DNA from: Pseudoclavibacter helvolus
GTDB taxonomy: Bacteria; Actinomycetota; Actinomycetes; Actinomycetales; Microbacteriaceae
DNA length: 64,000 nt
Direction of reading: 5' to 3'
NCBI RefSeq assembly: GCF_014191305.1
Contig: NZ_JACHWJ010000001.1
Coordinates: 1,404,241 to 1,468,240 of the forward strand
Position 1 is the stretch's first letter, and the number at the start of each line of letters is the position of its first letter. Both the position numbers and the translations under genes were made by a program. The notes under the pieces were generated by a model. The model was given only the letters and a program-made list of their open reading frames with translations. It was not told the origin of the DNA and ran no database searches. Positions 45,559 to 54,500 of the stretch are shown here, one piece after another.

Positions 45559-46680
45559 CTAGCCGACGCGACGACGTCGCAGTGCAGCGTCGAGGTCGCC
45601 CATGCCGGGCTCAACCTCTTCGACAACGCCCATGCTCGCCCAGCGGCTCGGTCGCTTCTCAACCGGGGCGACCACAATCGGGTTCAGCACGACCTCGCTC
45701 AGCGCGGGCGAGGACTGCGCAAGACCGGCTCGGGTCGCGGCCGTCTGCGCGAGTGGCATGCCCTGCGTCGCCGCGGAGGCACGGGTCGAGAACGTCGCGA
45801 TGCCGGGCTGGGCGTGCGCGTCCCGAATCTTCTGCTCGGACCTGCGAGCCGCCTCACGGAGCAGCTCGAGATGGTTGACCTTCTCCACCTCGACACCGCC
45901 ACCAGGACCGTCGGGCCCTGGACGCCCGGGCGCTCCGGACTCCTCCTCGACGCTCGTCAGGGCGTCAACCGACTGACGCTCGAGATAGAGCGGCTTCGGC
46001 ACAGGAACCGGAACCCAGCCGCCGAGCGGCTCCGTCACCTGCGTTGCAACGGCGGGCTGCACTTCGACGGCAGCAGCATCGCTCACAGAGAAGTCGATCG
46101 TCGCGTCGGCACGGCGCTCAGCGCGCACCTCGCGCTGCGCTGCGCCAGAGGCGCGCGCCGCGAGACGCTGTGCATTCGCGATGCGCGCAAGACGTTGCAG
46201 GCCCGCGACTCCGGCAAGCACCGTCACAACGCCAGCAACCAGCACCCACCAGACCCCAGCACTTGCGCCCAGCCAGATCCCAACCGCAGCCGCGATGAGT
46301 CCGACGAGCGTCAGCAGCGAAGTCACGAGGCGAGCGCGGCGCGTCGCACGAGCGGCCCGCTGCCGATCCTCAACAGAACGGGGCACGGCGACCGCAGGCA
46401 GAGCCCGTCGAGCCGCTTCGTCGCGCTCGCGCTCGGCGCGCTCCGCCTCAGCCTGCGCGCGCTTGATGCGCCGCTCCTGCTCGCTCACACCGCGACCATC
46501 GGCACGGACCCGTGCCTCGCCGAGGTGGCTGGTGTTCGCGAGCGTGTGCAGCGCCTGCTGCATCCGGATGGCGTTCTGCTCGGTCGCGAGGTAGTTGCGG
46601 CGGCGCACCCACGTTGGCACGAAATAGGCAAGCCAGAGCGTCACCGCCAGGGCGAGGACGAGACTGCTGCCGAACTGCAT
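45559..46680 (-). CDS. Conserved actinobacterial membrane protein near galU, unknown
   Basis: 373 residues from ATG 46680. TM1 (FGSSLVLALAVTLWLAYFVPTWV) is followed by NYLATEQNAIRMQQALHTLA, a long charged helix (SEQERRIKRAQAEAERAERERDEAARR), a two-helix hairpin at ~150-205 (LVTSLLTLVGLIAAAVGIWL, VWWVLVAGVVTVLAGVAGL), and a ~160-residue cytoplasmic tail. The same protein sits beside galU in related actinobacteria from memory. No function is known. Confidence 0.75.
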   Translation of the reverse strand: MQFGSSLVLALAVTLWLAYFVPTWVRRRNYLATEQNAIRMQQALHTLANTSHLGEARVRADGRGVSEQERRIKRAQAEAERAERERDEAARRALPAVAVPRSVEDRQRAARATRRARLVTSLLTLVGLIAAAVGIWLGASAGVWWVLVAGVVTVLAGVAGLQRLARIANAQRLAARASGAAQREVRAERRADATIDFSVSDAAAVEVQPAVATQVTEPLGGWVPVPVPKPLYLERQSVDALTSVEEESGAPGRPGPDGPGGGVEVEKVNHLELLREAARRSEQKIRDAHAQPGIATFSTRASAATQGMPLAQTAATRAGLAQSSPALSEVVLNPIVVAPVEKRPSRWASMGVVEEVEPGMGDLDAALRRRRVG

Positions 46681-46777
46681 GGCGTCAACATTAAGCGCGG
46701 AGGCACCTACGGCCTCCGATTGGTGCGGAGTGTCTGAGTCGGGAATCCCGAACTTCTTCCGCGCATGGAACTGGCAT

Positions 46778-47425
46778 TCAGCGCAAGGGCTGCGCCGTCC
46801 GCTCCCAATCGGACTGAGGCACCCGCGCTTCCGCCTCGTCAGCGGCGCCTTCACGCCACCGCCTCAGCACCCCCTGCGGAACCTCTTCCCGCACGACGCC
46901 GAAGCAGAAGTGATCCCGCCAGTCTCCGTCGATGTGGATGTAGCGACGGCGCAGCCCCTCGTAGCGGAAGCCCAGCTTCTCCACGACTCGCAGCGACTTC
47001 GCGTTCTCCGGTCTGATGCAGACCTCCATGCGATGCAGCCCGAGTCCCTGAAGGCAGTGATCGGTCGCCATGGCGGTCGCGACCGTCGCGAGCCCTTTCC
47101 CCGCGAACTCACGCGCGACCCAGTACCCCAGGGTGGCGGAGGAGAGTGCGCCGTAGCTGATGCCAGAAACCGTGAGCTGACCCGCGAAACGCCCTTCGTA
47201 GGCGATGACAAACGGCAGAGCCGTGTGCGCTGAGGCCTGCGCGAGCAGCGAGCGGATGCCGCCACGCACATCCCAGCGCCCGCCACCGCCGGGGCTCGTC
47301 GCTTCCCAGGGCTGGAGCCACTCGCGGTTCGCGAGCAACACGGACTCGAGCTCGCGCGCGTCCCGAACCCTGATGGGACGCAGCGACACCGGGCCGTGCG
47401 TCAGCGTGGGAACGGATGCGCTCAT
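46778..47425 (-). CDS. RimJ-type GNAT N-acetyltransferase
   Basis: 215 residues. GNAT fold with LRPIRVRDARELESVLLANREWLQPWE, the acetyl-CoA loop AREFAGKGLATVATAMATDHC, and HRMEVCIRPENAKSLRVVEKLGFRYEGLRRRYIHIDGDWRDHFCFGV, the ribosomal-protein-alanine acetyltransferase pattern. It may modify a protein N-terminus. It follows galU with a short gap on the same strand. Confidence 0.9.
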   Translation of the reverse strand: MSASVPTLTHGPVSLRPIRVRDARELESVLLANREWLQPWEATSPGGGGRWDVRGGIRSLLAQASAHTALPFVIAYEGRFAGQLTVSGISYGALSSATLGYWVAREFAGKGLATVATAMATDHCLQGLGLHRMEVCIRPENAKSLRVVEKLGFRYEGLRRRYIHIDGDWRDHFCFGVVREEVPQGVLRRWREGAADEAEARVPQSDWERTAQPLR

Positions 47426-47437
47426 AGAAAGCGGAGT

Positions 47438-48361
47438 CTACTCTCCGATGGAATCGGCGAACTGCTTCAGCCACGGGCTGAGCGCGGGGCCGAGCTTGGG
47501 GTCATCGACTGCGAGTTCGACGATCGCCTTGATGTAGTCAAGCTTGTTGCCCGTGTCGAAGCGACGCTCCCGGTAGACGACGCCGACGACGCCGCCGAGC
47601 TCCTCGCGCTTCGCGGCGAGGACTTGCAGGGCGTCCGTGAGCTGGATCTCCCCACCGGCGCCCGGCTTCGTCTCCTCGAGTACCGCGAAGACCTCAGGAC
47701 GCAGGAGGTACCGGCCGATGACGGCGAAGTTCGATGGCGCATCCTCGAGGGCGGGCTTCTCTACAAGCCCCGTGATCTGGATGGTGTCCGAACCAGCACC
47801 AGGCACGCCGTCTTCGACGCTCGAACCCACGTCGTAGGCGGCGACGCCGTACGACGAGATCATTGCGGGCTCCACCTCCTGCAGCGCCACCACACTCGCA
47901 CCGGTCGCCTCGTGCACGGCGATCATCCGCTTGAGCAGCGAACCGGCACCCGTCATGATGTCGTCGCCGAGGAGCACCGCAAACGCCTCGTCACCCACGT
48001 GCTGTTTGGCGCGCAGCACCGCGTGCCCCAACCCGAGGGGGTCGCCCTGACGCAGGTAGTGCACGTCTGCGAGATTCGTCGCGGCTCGCACCCTTGCGAG
48101 CTTCTCCGTCTCGCCGCGCGCCTCGAGCAGCGCCTCGATCTCGGCAACCCGGTCGAAGTGGTTCTCGAGCGTGGTCTTGTTGCGCCCGGTGATCATGAGG
48201 ACGTCGGACAGCCCGGCCTCGACAGCCTCCTCGACCACGTACTGGATGGCGGGACGATCGACAACCGGCAGCATTTCCTTCGGAATGGCTTTTGTTGCGG
48301 GCAGGAATCTCGTCCCGAGACCCGCAGCTGGAATAACGGCCTTAGTAATGCGCGAGGACAT
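47438..48361 (-). CDS. galU: UTP-glucose-1-phosphate uridylyltransferase
   Basis: 307 residues from ATG 48361. It makes UDP-glucose from UTP and glucose-1-phosphate for wall polymers and trehalose/glycans. Nucleotide loop PAAGLGTRFLPATKAIPKEMLPVVDRPAIQYVVEEA, GDPLGLGHAVLRAKQHVGDEAFAVLLGDDI (the metal/substrate site), GLVEKPALEDAPSNFAVIGRYLL, and GGEIQLTDALQVLA are all canonical. Full length and intact. Confidence 0.97.
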   Translation of the reverse strand: MSSRITKAVIPAAGLGTRFLPATKAIPKEMLPVVDRPAIQYVVEEAVEAGLSDVLMITGRNKTTLENHFDRVAEIEALLEARGETEKLARVRAATNLADVHYLRQGDPLGLGHAVLRAKQHVGDEAFAVLLGDDIMTGAGSLLKRMIAVHEATGASVVALQEVEPAMISSYGVAAYDVGSSVEDGVPGAGSDTIQITGLVEKPALEDAPSNFAVIGRYLLRPEVFAVLEETKPGAGGEIQLTDALQVLAAKREELGGVVGVVYRERRFDTGNKLDYIKAIVELAVDDPKLGPALSPWLKQFADSIGE

Positions 48362-48493
48362 AGGCCGTATCGTATGGCCCGCGAATGTCATCGCGAAACG
48401 CACTTGACCTTTGCGCGTCAACTGGGCGCCGCCTACGGGTTCGCTCCCCGCTTCTCCCCAAACCAGCCGGAATGGTTTCGCTAGGCTCGAGAC

Positions 48494-49072
48494 ATGGCGA
48501 CCGACGCGAAGACCGAGAAGCGTGCCCTCCGCGCCGAGATCAGACAGCGACGACGCAGCCACGGGGAGCTGCAGCTCGCCGAGCACGGCGAGGAGCTCTC
48601 GCGACATCTGCAGGGCCTCGTGGCGGCCCACGGCGCCACCCGCATCTCCTGCTACCTCTCCGGAGAATTCGAGCCGAACACGAGACCGTTCTTGAACTGG
48701 GCGAGCACGCAAGGCATCACCGTGCTCCTCCCCGTGACCCGTGAAGACGGACTCCTCGACTGGGTCGTCTCCGACGGCGAATCGGAGCGGCCCCACGAGC
48801 TCGGGTTCCCCGAAGCACTCGGCGAGCTCCTCGGCCCCATCGCGCTCGGCGACGCCGACCTCATCATCGTTCCAGCCGCGTCCGTCGACACCAGCGGCTA
48901 CCGGATGGGCTGGGGCCGCGGCTACTACGACCGCACCCTCGGATCGATGGTCGGCTGTCCCCCTATCTACGCGGTCATCTACGACGACGAGCTCGTCGGC
49001 ACCGTCCCCCGCGAAGTGCACGACGAGCGCGTCAACGGAGTTGTCACGCCGTCCGGCACCACACGTTTCTGA
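48494..49072 (+). CDS. 5-formyltetrahydrofolate cyclo-ligase
   Basis: 192 residues. It converts 5-formyl-THF to 5,10-methenyl-THF using ATP. An N-terminal basic R-x-x-RRRS region, then VLLPVTREDGLLDW, and the signature YRMGWGRGYYDRTL near residue 140 are visible. YAVIYDDELVGTVPREVHDERVNGVVTP closes the fold. It is divergent from galU and is followed by the FmdB and mscL genes, a common actinobacterial order. Confidence 0.95.
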   Translation: MATDAKTEKRALRAEIRQRRRSHGELQLAEHGEELSRHLQGLVAAHGATRISCYLSGEFEPNTRPFLNWASTQGITVLLPVTREDGLLDWVVSDGESERPHELGFPEALGELLGPIALGDADLIIVPAASVDTSGYRMGWGRGYYDRTLGSMVGCPPIYAVIYDDELVGTVPREVHDERVNGVVTPSGTTRF

Positions 49073-49131
49073 CGCATTACCCCGCGGGCTCTCTGGCGCG
49101 ATTATGCTGTCCTGGTCCCGAAAGCGAGATT

Positions 49132-49422
49132 ATGCCTACCTACTCATACCGTTGCACCGAATGTGACAACGCCTTCGACATCCAGCAGGGGTTCGCCGAC
49201 GCGAGCCTCACCGTCTGCGACAAGTGCGGAGGCAAGCTGCGCAAGGTCTTCGGTGCCGTCGGCGTCTCCTTCAAGGGATCCGGGTTCTACCGGACCGATT
49301 CAGCAGCCAGCGCGAAGAAGAGCTCAGGCTCATCCTCCGCACCTGCCGCCGCAGAGGCGAAGAAGGACCCGGCACCAGCTGCAGCTTCAAGCAGCGCCAG
49401 CAGCACTCCAGCTGCTTCCTGA
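49132..49422 (+). CDS. FmdB-type zinc-ribbon regulator
   Basis: 96 residues. The N-terminal zinc ribbon has CxxC pairs in YRCTECDNAFDIQQGFADASLTVCDKCGGKLRKVFG, then GVSFKGSGFYRTDSA. The last ~40 residues are a Ser/Ala/Lys low-complexity tail. FmdB-like proteins are small conserved proteins of unclear role; the name comes from a putative amidase regulator. It is probably in an operon with mscL. Confidence 0.92.
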   Translation: MPTYSYRCTECDNAFDIQQGFADASLTVCDKCGGKLRKVFGAVGVSFKGSGFYRTDSAASAKKSSGSSSAPAAAEAKKDPAPAAASSSASSTPAAS

Positions 49423-49467
49423 ACTGACACATCTCAGTACTTCAAGTACAGAACGAAAGGGGACCCC

Positions 49468-49905
49468 GTGAAGGGATTCCGCGAATTCATCATGCGTGGC
49501 AACGTCATCGAGCTTGCCGTCGCCGTCATCATCGGTGCCGCGTTCACCGGCATCGTCACCGCCATCGTCGATGGCATCTTCAACCCGATCATCGCCGCCA
49601 TCTTCGATGCTGACGACATCGCCGCCGCGACCGTTAATATCCTCGGCGCCCAGATCGGCTTCGGCGCGGTCATCGCCGCGATCATCCAGTTCGTGCTGAT
49701 CGCAGCGGTCGTCTACTTCGCGATCATCGTGCCGATCAACAAGCTCAACGACATGAGCTACCGCCTCATCCACGGCAAGCCGAAGCCCGCCGTCGAAGCA
49801 GCGGTCACCGAGAAGGACGTGCTCGAGGAGATCCGCGACCTTCTCAAGGCGCAGCAGGAGTCACCCGCGAAGCTCGAGGGCGAAGGCCCAGAGACGCGCG
49901 CCTAG
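49468..49905 (+). CDS. mscL: Large-conductance mechanosensitive channel
   Basis: 145 residues from GTG 49468. TM1 with FREFIMRGNVIELAVAVIIGAAFTGIVTAIV, a periplasmic loop with FNPIIAAIF, and TM2 FGAVIAAIIQFVLIAAVVYFAIIVPINKL. The C-terminal cytoplasmic helix ends EEIRDLLKAQQ. The homopentameric channel opens on osmotic downshock. Intact. Confidence 0.96.
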   Translation: MKGFREFIMRGNVIELAVAVIIGAAFTGIVTAIVDGIFNPIIAAIFDADDIAAATVNILGAQIGFGAVIAAIIQFVLIAAVVYFAIIVPINKLNDMSYRLIHGKPKPAVEAAVTEKDVLEEIRDLLKAQQESPAKLEGEGPETRA

Positions 49906-49943
49906 TCACGTCGCAGCACCCCCGCAGCCGCATGCACTGCACA

Positions 49944-49975
49944 AAGAACGCCGCCGGTCACCCGGCGGCGTTCTT
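49944..49975. terminator. Bidirectional terminator after mscL
   Basis: The stem AAGAACGCCGCCGG/CCGGCGGCGTTCTT with a TCAC loop lies between the convergent mscL and MFS genes. Confidence 0.9.
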
Positions 49976-49980
49976 GCGTC

Positions 49981-51309
49981 TCACGCTGAGCGGAACGTCT
50001 CGCGGCCCCATACCCAGGACAGGCAGGCGATCGCGAGCATCACCGACGAGACGATGATCGCCCACGTGAACCCGAAGAGGTCAGCGATGACGCCAGCCAC
50101 GATGGGTCCGAGGATGCTGCCACCGTCCTGCGTCATCTGGTAGGTCGAGAGCACCTGGCCTCCGCTGCGGCCGTAGCCGATGATGTCGGAGATGACGGCC
50201 TGCTCCGCCGGCGCCGCAAGGCCAGAGCCGAGGCCGAGCACGAAGCTCAGGACGAGCATCGTGACAATGTCGCCCGCGAAAGCCGTCGCGAACATCGCCA
50301 CCGCCGAGATGGCGAGACCGGCAAGAATGAACGGCCGCCGCCCGACGCGGTCAGTCTTGCGCCCCGCGTACTGCAGCGAGATGACGTTGCCGACCGCGCC
50401 AACCGCGATGACCACGCCGATGACCCACGGTTCCTGGCTGATACTCGTCGCGACGAACAACGGAAGGATGGCCGTGCGTACGCCGAAGTTCGCCCATCCG
50501 TTCGCGAAGCCGAAAACCAGGGAAGCTCGGTACGCCGAGTCTTGGAGCGCTTCGCGCAAGCTCTTCGGCTCGAGCTTCCTCGCCGCTGGCGCGCGATCGT
50601 CTCCCGCGTCGTGCAGGCCGGCCTCTTCGGCGACTTTCCTTGCCGTAATGCGGTGCGCGCGTCCCATCATGATGCCGACGATCGCGGCTGCGATGACCAG
50701 CGTGCCCGAGTAGACTAGGAACGGGACTCCGATACCGAACTGAGCGAGCGCCCCGCCGACGGCGGGTCCCGCGATGTTCCCGATAAGGAAGATGCCGCCC
50801 CAGAGGGCCGAGATTCGCCCGCGGATCTGCGGTGGCGAGTAGCGCGCGATCATGCCCGCCGCCGAGATCGTGAACATGACGGAGCCGACCCCGCCGAGGC
50901 CTCGGAACACGAGCAGCTGCCAGTAGTCCTGCGCGAAGGCCACGGCGGCCGTCGAGGCCGCCACGATGAGGAGGCCAGCGACGTAGATGCGCCGCTCCCC
51001 CAGCTTGTTGATGAGCGCGCCGGCCCCTGGGGCGAAGACCAGCCGCATGAAGGCGAACGCGCTCACCACGACGGAGACTAGGGTCGCGCCGACACCGAAG
51101 CTCAGCGCGTACTGCGGGAGCACCGGCACGATGAGCGCGAAGCCGATCGCGATGAAGAACGTCGCGACGAGCAGCACCCAGATCTCGGCCGGGATGGGTG
51201 GCCTTGGTCCGTCGACGCTCGAGACGATCGGGACCTGTCCGGTTGTCGGATGCTCGGGATCCGAGCCTGGGACGGTAGGGTCGTTCGGCTCGATGGCCCG
51301 CTCAGCCAT
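49981..51309 (-). CDS. MFS transporter (TetA/DHA1-like)
   Basis: 442 residues from ATG 51309. The long open frame above it is coding in another frame. Twelve helices: AEIWVLLVATFFIAIGFALIVPVLPQYALSFGVG, motif A INKLGERRIYVAGL, WGGIFLIGNIAGPAVGGALAQFG, and a second-half motif RKTDRVGRRPFILAGL. A charged ~40-residue N-terminus and a central loop of ~35 residues are cytoplasmic. The substrate is unknown. It overlaps the upstream small gene by 8 bases. Confidence 0.9.
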   Translation of the reverse strand: MAERAIEPNDPTVPGSDPEHPTTGQVPIVSSVDGPRPPIPAEIWVLLVATFFIAIGFALIVPVLPQYALSFGVGATLVSVVVSAFAFMRLVFAPGAGALINKLGERRIYVAGLLIVAASTAAVAFAQDYWQLLVFRGLGGVGSVMFTISAAGMIARYSPPQIRGRISALWGGIFLIGNIAGPAVGGALAQFGIGVPFLVYSGTLVIAAAIVGIMMGRAHRITARKVAEEAGLHDAGDDRAPAARKLEPKSLREALQDSAYRASLVFGFANGWANFGVRTAILPLFVATSISQEPWVIGVVIAVGAVGNVISLQYAGRKTDRVGRRPFILAGLAISAVAMFATAFAGDIVTMLVLSFVLGLGSGLAAPAEQAVISDIIGYGRSGGQVLSTYQMTQDGGSILGPIVAGVIADLFGFTWAIIVSSVMLAIACLSWVWGRETFRSA

Positions 51310-51589
51310 AGTGCGGCGGCTTATCGGCGCGCAGTCGGTCGTCGTTTGGACCGCGAGGGCTCTCGACACGATCGTCCGCGTAACGGACGTCGGCGTCTCC
51401 CCAGGCCGCAGGCGAGTCTTCCCCGGCGAGCACGGCGGGCTCCCGCCTGCCATCCACGGACTGTGGCGTTGGGTCACTGCCCGCCGGCGGCGCGGTCGTG
51501 ACCCGCCGGCGCGGCTTGCCTGCAGGGCGCTTGTCCGGGGCCGTGCTCTGCTCGTCTAGGTTCGTGGTCTGTCCGTCCGAGTGGCTCAC
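51302..51589 (-). CDS. Small disordered actinobacterial protein ending DKPPHYG
   Basis: 95 residues, rich in Asp, Arg, Pro and Ser, with no predicted fold. It ends DDRLRADKPPHYG, a tail I have seen in small hypothetical actinobacterial proteins (…RPPHW/Y). It is sandwiched between the giant helicase-like gene (2-base gap) and the MFS gene (8-base overlap), so it is probably translated in the same operon. Function unknown. Confidence 0.65.
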   Translation of the reverse strand: MSHSDGQTTNLDEQSTAPDKRPAGKPRRRVTTAPPAGSDPTPQSVDGRREPAVLAGEDSPAAWGDADVRYADDRVESPRGPNDDRLRADKPPHYG

Positions 51590-51591
51590 GC

Positions 51592-54500
51592 TCAGCTCGC
51601 ACCGCCGGGCTCGCCCGGCCGAGCGATGGCGATCTGCTGGTTGCCGTCAGGCAGGGTGACCGAGGCGAGGTTCGCACCCGCCGAGGCACCCGCATTCGTC
51701 ACCGAACCGCCGGAGGTCAGCTCGCCGAGCTCACCCTCCATGGACCCGGCCGTGATGCCAGCGGTCTCCGCCGGGAGCGGCACCTTCAGCGCCTTGCCGA
51801 TGCGGCGAGCAACGGCTTCTGGATGAGCGAACAGCTCGAAGGAGTGCACGCGCAAGTAGTACCAGCCGAGGCGCTTGAGGAGCTCCGGGCGGAGGCGCAG
51901 CGTCTCGCGCAGCGTCGCATCCGCCGAACCCGCGATGCGCAAGTCGAGCCCGTCCGTGTCGATCGCGATCGCACGGCCACGGTAGGCGGCCGCCAGAGGA
52001 ATTCGCCCGCGGTGGAACAGCTCGACCGTCATGCCGAACGACTCGAGCCGGTTCGCGAGGTCGAGCAGCATTGGCGGCGCCTCGACTTCGTGTTCTTCGT
52101 CGTCGGAGCTCTCCGCGCTTGGTTCGCCAGCCGCTGCCTCGCCGGAGCCCGCCTTGACGGAGCTCGGCTGGGCGGAACTCTGCTGAGCTGAACCGGTCTC
52201 GCTCGACTCGGCCTCGCCGAGGATCTGCGCCAGACCGAGGACACCACGCGACATGCGCGAGGGGTCGAGTTCACCTGGGCGGATGCAGGAGACGATCACC
52301 AGGGAACGTCGCGCGCGGGTCATGGCGACGGCAAGCGCACGCTCGCCGAGCTCGGTTCCGAGCACGCCGAAGTTCGCGAGCACACGTCCGTGGGGCGTTC
52401 GTCCGAACCCGATCGAGAAGATGACCCGGTCTCGAGACTGCGCCGTGGCCAGCTCGATCGTCGTGACCGTGAATGGCTCGCCACGAGCCGCCGTGAAGAA
52501 GTCAGCGATGTCGCTGCGTCGAGACGCGGCCGAGTACACGGCCTGCTCGACGCGGCGGGCGTGCAGGGCAGACGCCGTGACGACCATGAGCGACTCCCGC
52601 GGCCGGTGCACGGCGTGGTCGACAACAAGCTCGACGACGCGGCTCACCTCGGCGTCGGTGGATTCGACGCCACCCGTGATCGGGTCGGGCAGCCCCGTGC
52701 CGTTCTCGACGAACGAGAAGCTGAGGCTCGAGTGCCCGAGCAGGGTGCCCGCCCAGGGCATCGAGCGGATGCGCCCCTTGTAGAAGCGCCGGTTGACGAG
52801 CTCCGCGAGGTCCTCGCCTCCTGCCCGGTAGCTTCGCGTGAGCGCGTGCTCCGGCAGGAACTCTGCGAGGCGCGAGTAGACCGATTCGCCGACCTCGTCG
52901 GAGTGCCGCAGGCCCCAGGTGTCCGTGCTGTCTGCGGCTGGCCGCGTGACAGCGACGGTGAACGGCGTCGGGTACTGCGTGACGGGGTCGCCAAACGCGA
53001 CAACCTGGTCACCGCGGCGGATCGCCCCGATGCTCTCCGCGATTGACATGGTTCCCGCATCCACGAGCACCACCGTGTCGAAGTGGATGCGCTCGCTCAC
53101 GAGCGGCACATCGTACGGCGTGGTCAGCCAGAGCTGGGCGATGCTCTTCGACACGTCGCCGGCCTCGACGGCCAGCTTCGTGGAGGGCACGCCCGGGCGA
53201 CGCAGGAGCTGTCGGAGAGCATCCGCCTGCTCGCTGTAGTCGACGATCGCGACCTTCCACGCCTCGGCGAGCTGCCAGGCGAGCTGCGCCGCGGAGTGAT
53301 CGGTGTGGGCCTGGTCGACGACCCGGAAGTCGCTCTCGAGGCGGGTGACGACGCGCGTGTTCGCGTTGAGCAGCGCCTTGTCTCGGTCGAGGAGGTCTTC
53401 GAGCACCGACTGCCACCAGGCGAGCTCGAGTTCGTCGCCGAGCGCATCCGCTTCGACGTGGCGCTGGGAGAGGTCCTCGAGGAGCGGCGTGAGGCCGAGG
53501 TTCTCGAGGCGTTCGATGATTGTGAGGCGCTCGACGAGGTTGTGCAGCACCTCGCTGTCGGCCGCGAGTTCCGTGATCCGAGCCGGCAGCTCGGCCAGTG
53601 GCAGCTCGCTGAGCGAGACGGCGCCTGCGTCGACAAGTGGCTCGTCGAGGAGGCGCAGCTTCTCGGCGACCTCGCGGTGGAACTTACGGACGTCCGAGAT
53701 TCCCGTCGGCACGGTCGGCGTGGACCCGTCCGTGACGTAGCGGTGCCACAGGATGCGCTGACGCTGAGCGAGCTTGAGCGACTCGTGCAGGTCCTCCACA
53801 ACGACACCGGGCCGCACGTAGTCCTTCGCGAGCTGGCGCAGCTGCCTGCGGCGGGCCGACGTCAGATCGCTTCCCTCCCGCTTCGGGTTCGTGGCATGGA
53901 TGACGTCCGTCAGCGAGTGGTCGAAGACCGCGGGGCGGAAGCGATCGAGCGTCTCGCGCAGGTCGAGCAGCAGGCGGAGGTAGATGCCGAGCTCGCCGTA
54001 CGTCTCTGCGGGGCGCATCCGGGTGCGACCGACGAGCTCCTGCGCGCGGTCGATGACCTCCACGAGCGTACCGGCGTCGAGCTCGACCGCCGCTTCCTGC
54101 GCGCGGTTGGCCTCATCCGTCGACTCGAACGAAACCCCGTACCAGGGCGAGTCGTCGGGGCCGTACTTGAACTGACCGAGCTCGCCGGCTGCGCGGAGCT
54201 GGCGGGCGATGGCGTCACGGCCCGTCGCGATGGCCTCGATGGCGTCGCGGTCAAGACGAGCGGTTGTGATGGGCGGCTGGTCGCGCAGTTCGAGGCGGGA
54301 GAGCTCCTCGAGGGCGTCAAGCGCCGAGACGCCGAGCGCGGGGTCGGGATGCACAAGCGCGTCCCGGTAGTCGGCGAGCACGTGGCGGAGTCTGACGAGC
54401 GCGTCGTCCAGCTCGTGCATCGCAGGCTTGCGGGCCTTCTCGTTGCGCGAGATCGAGGCGATGGCGTCACGGCGGAGGGTGCGGGGCGTGACGGCGAGCC

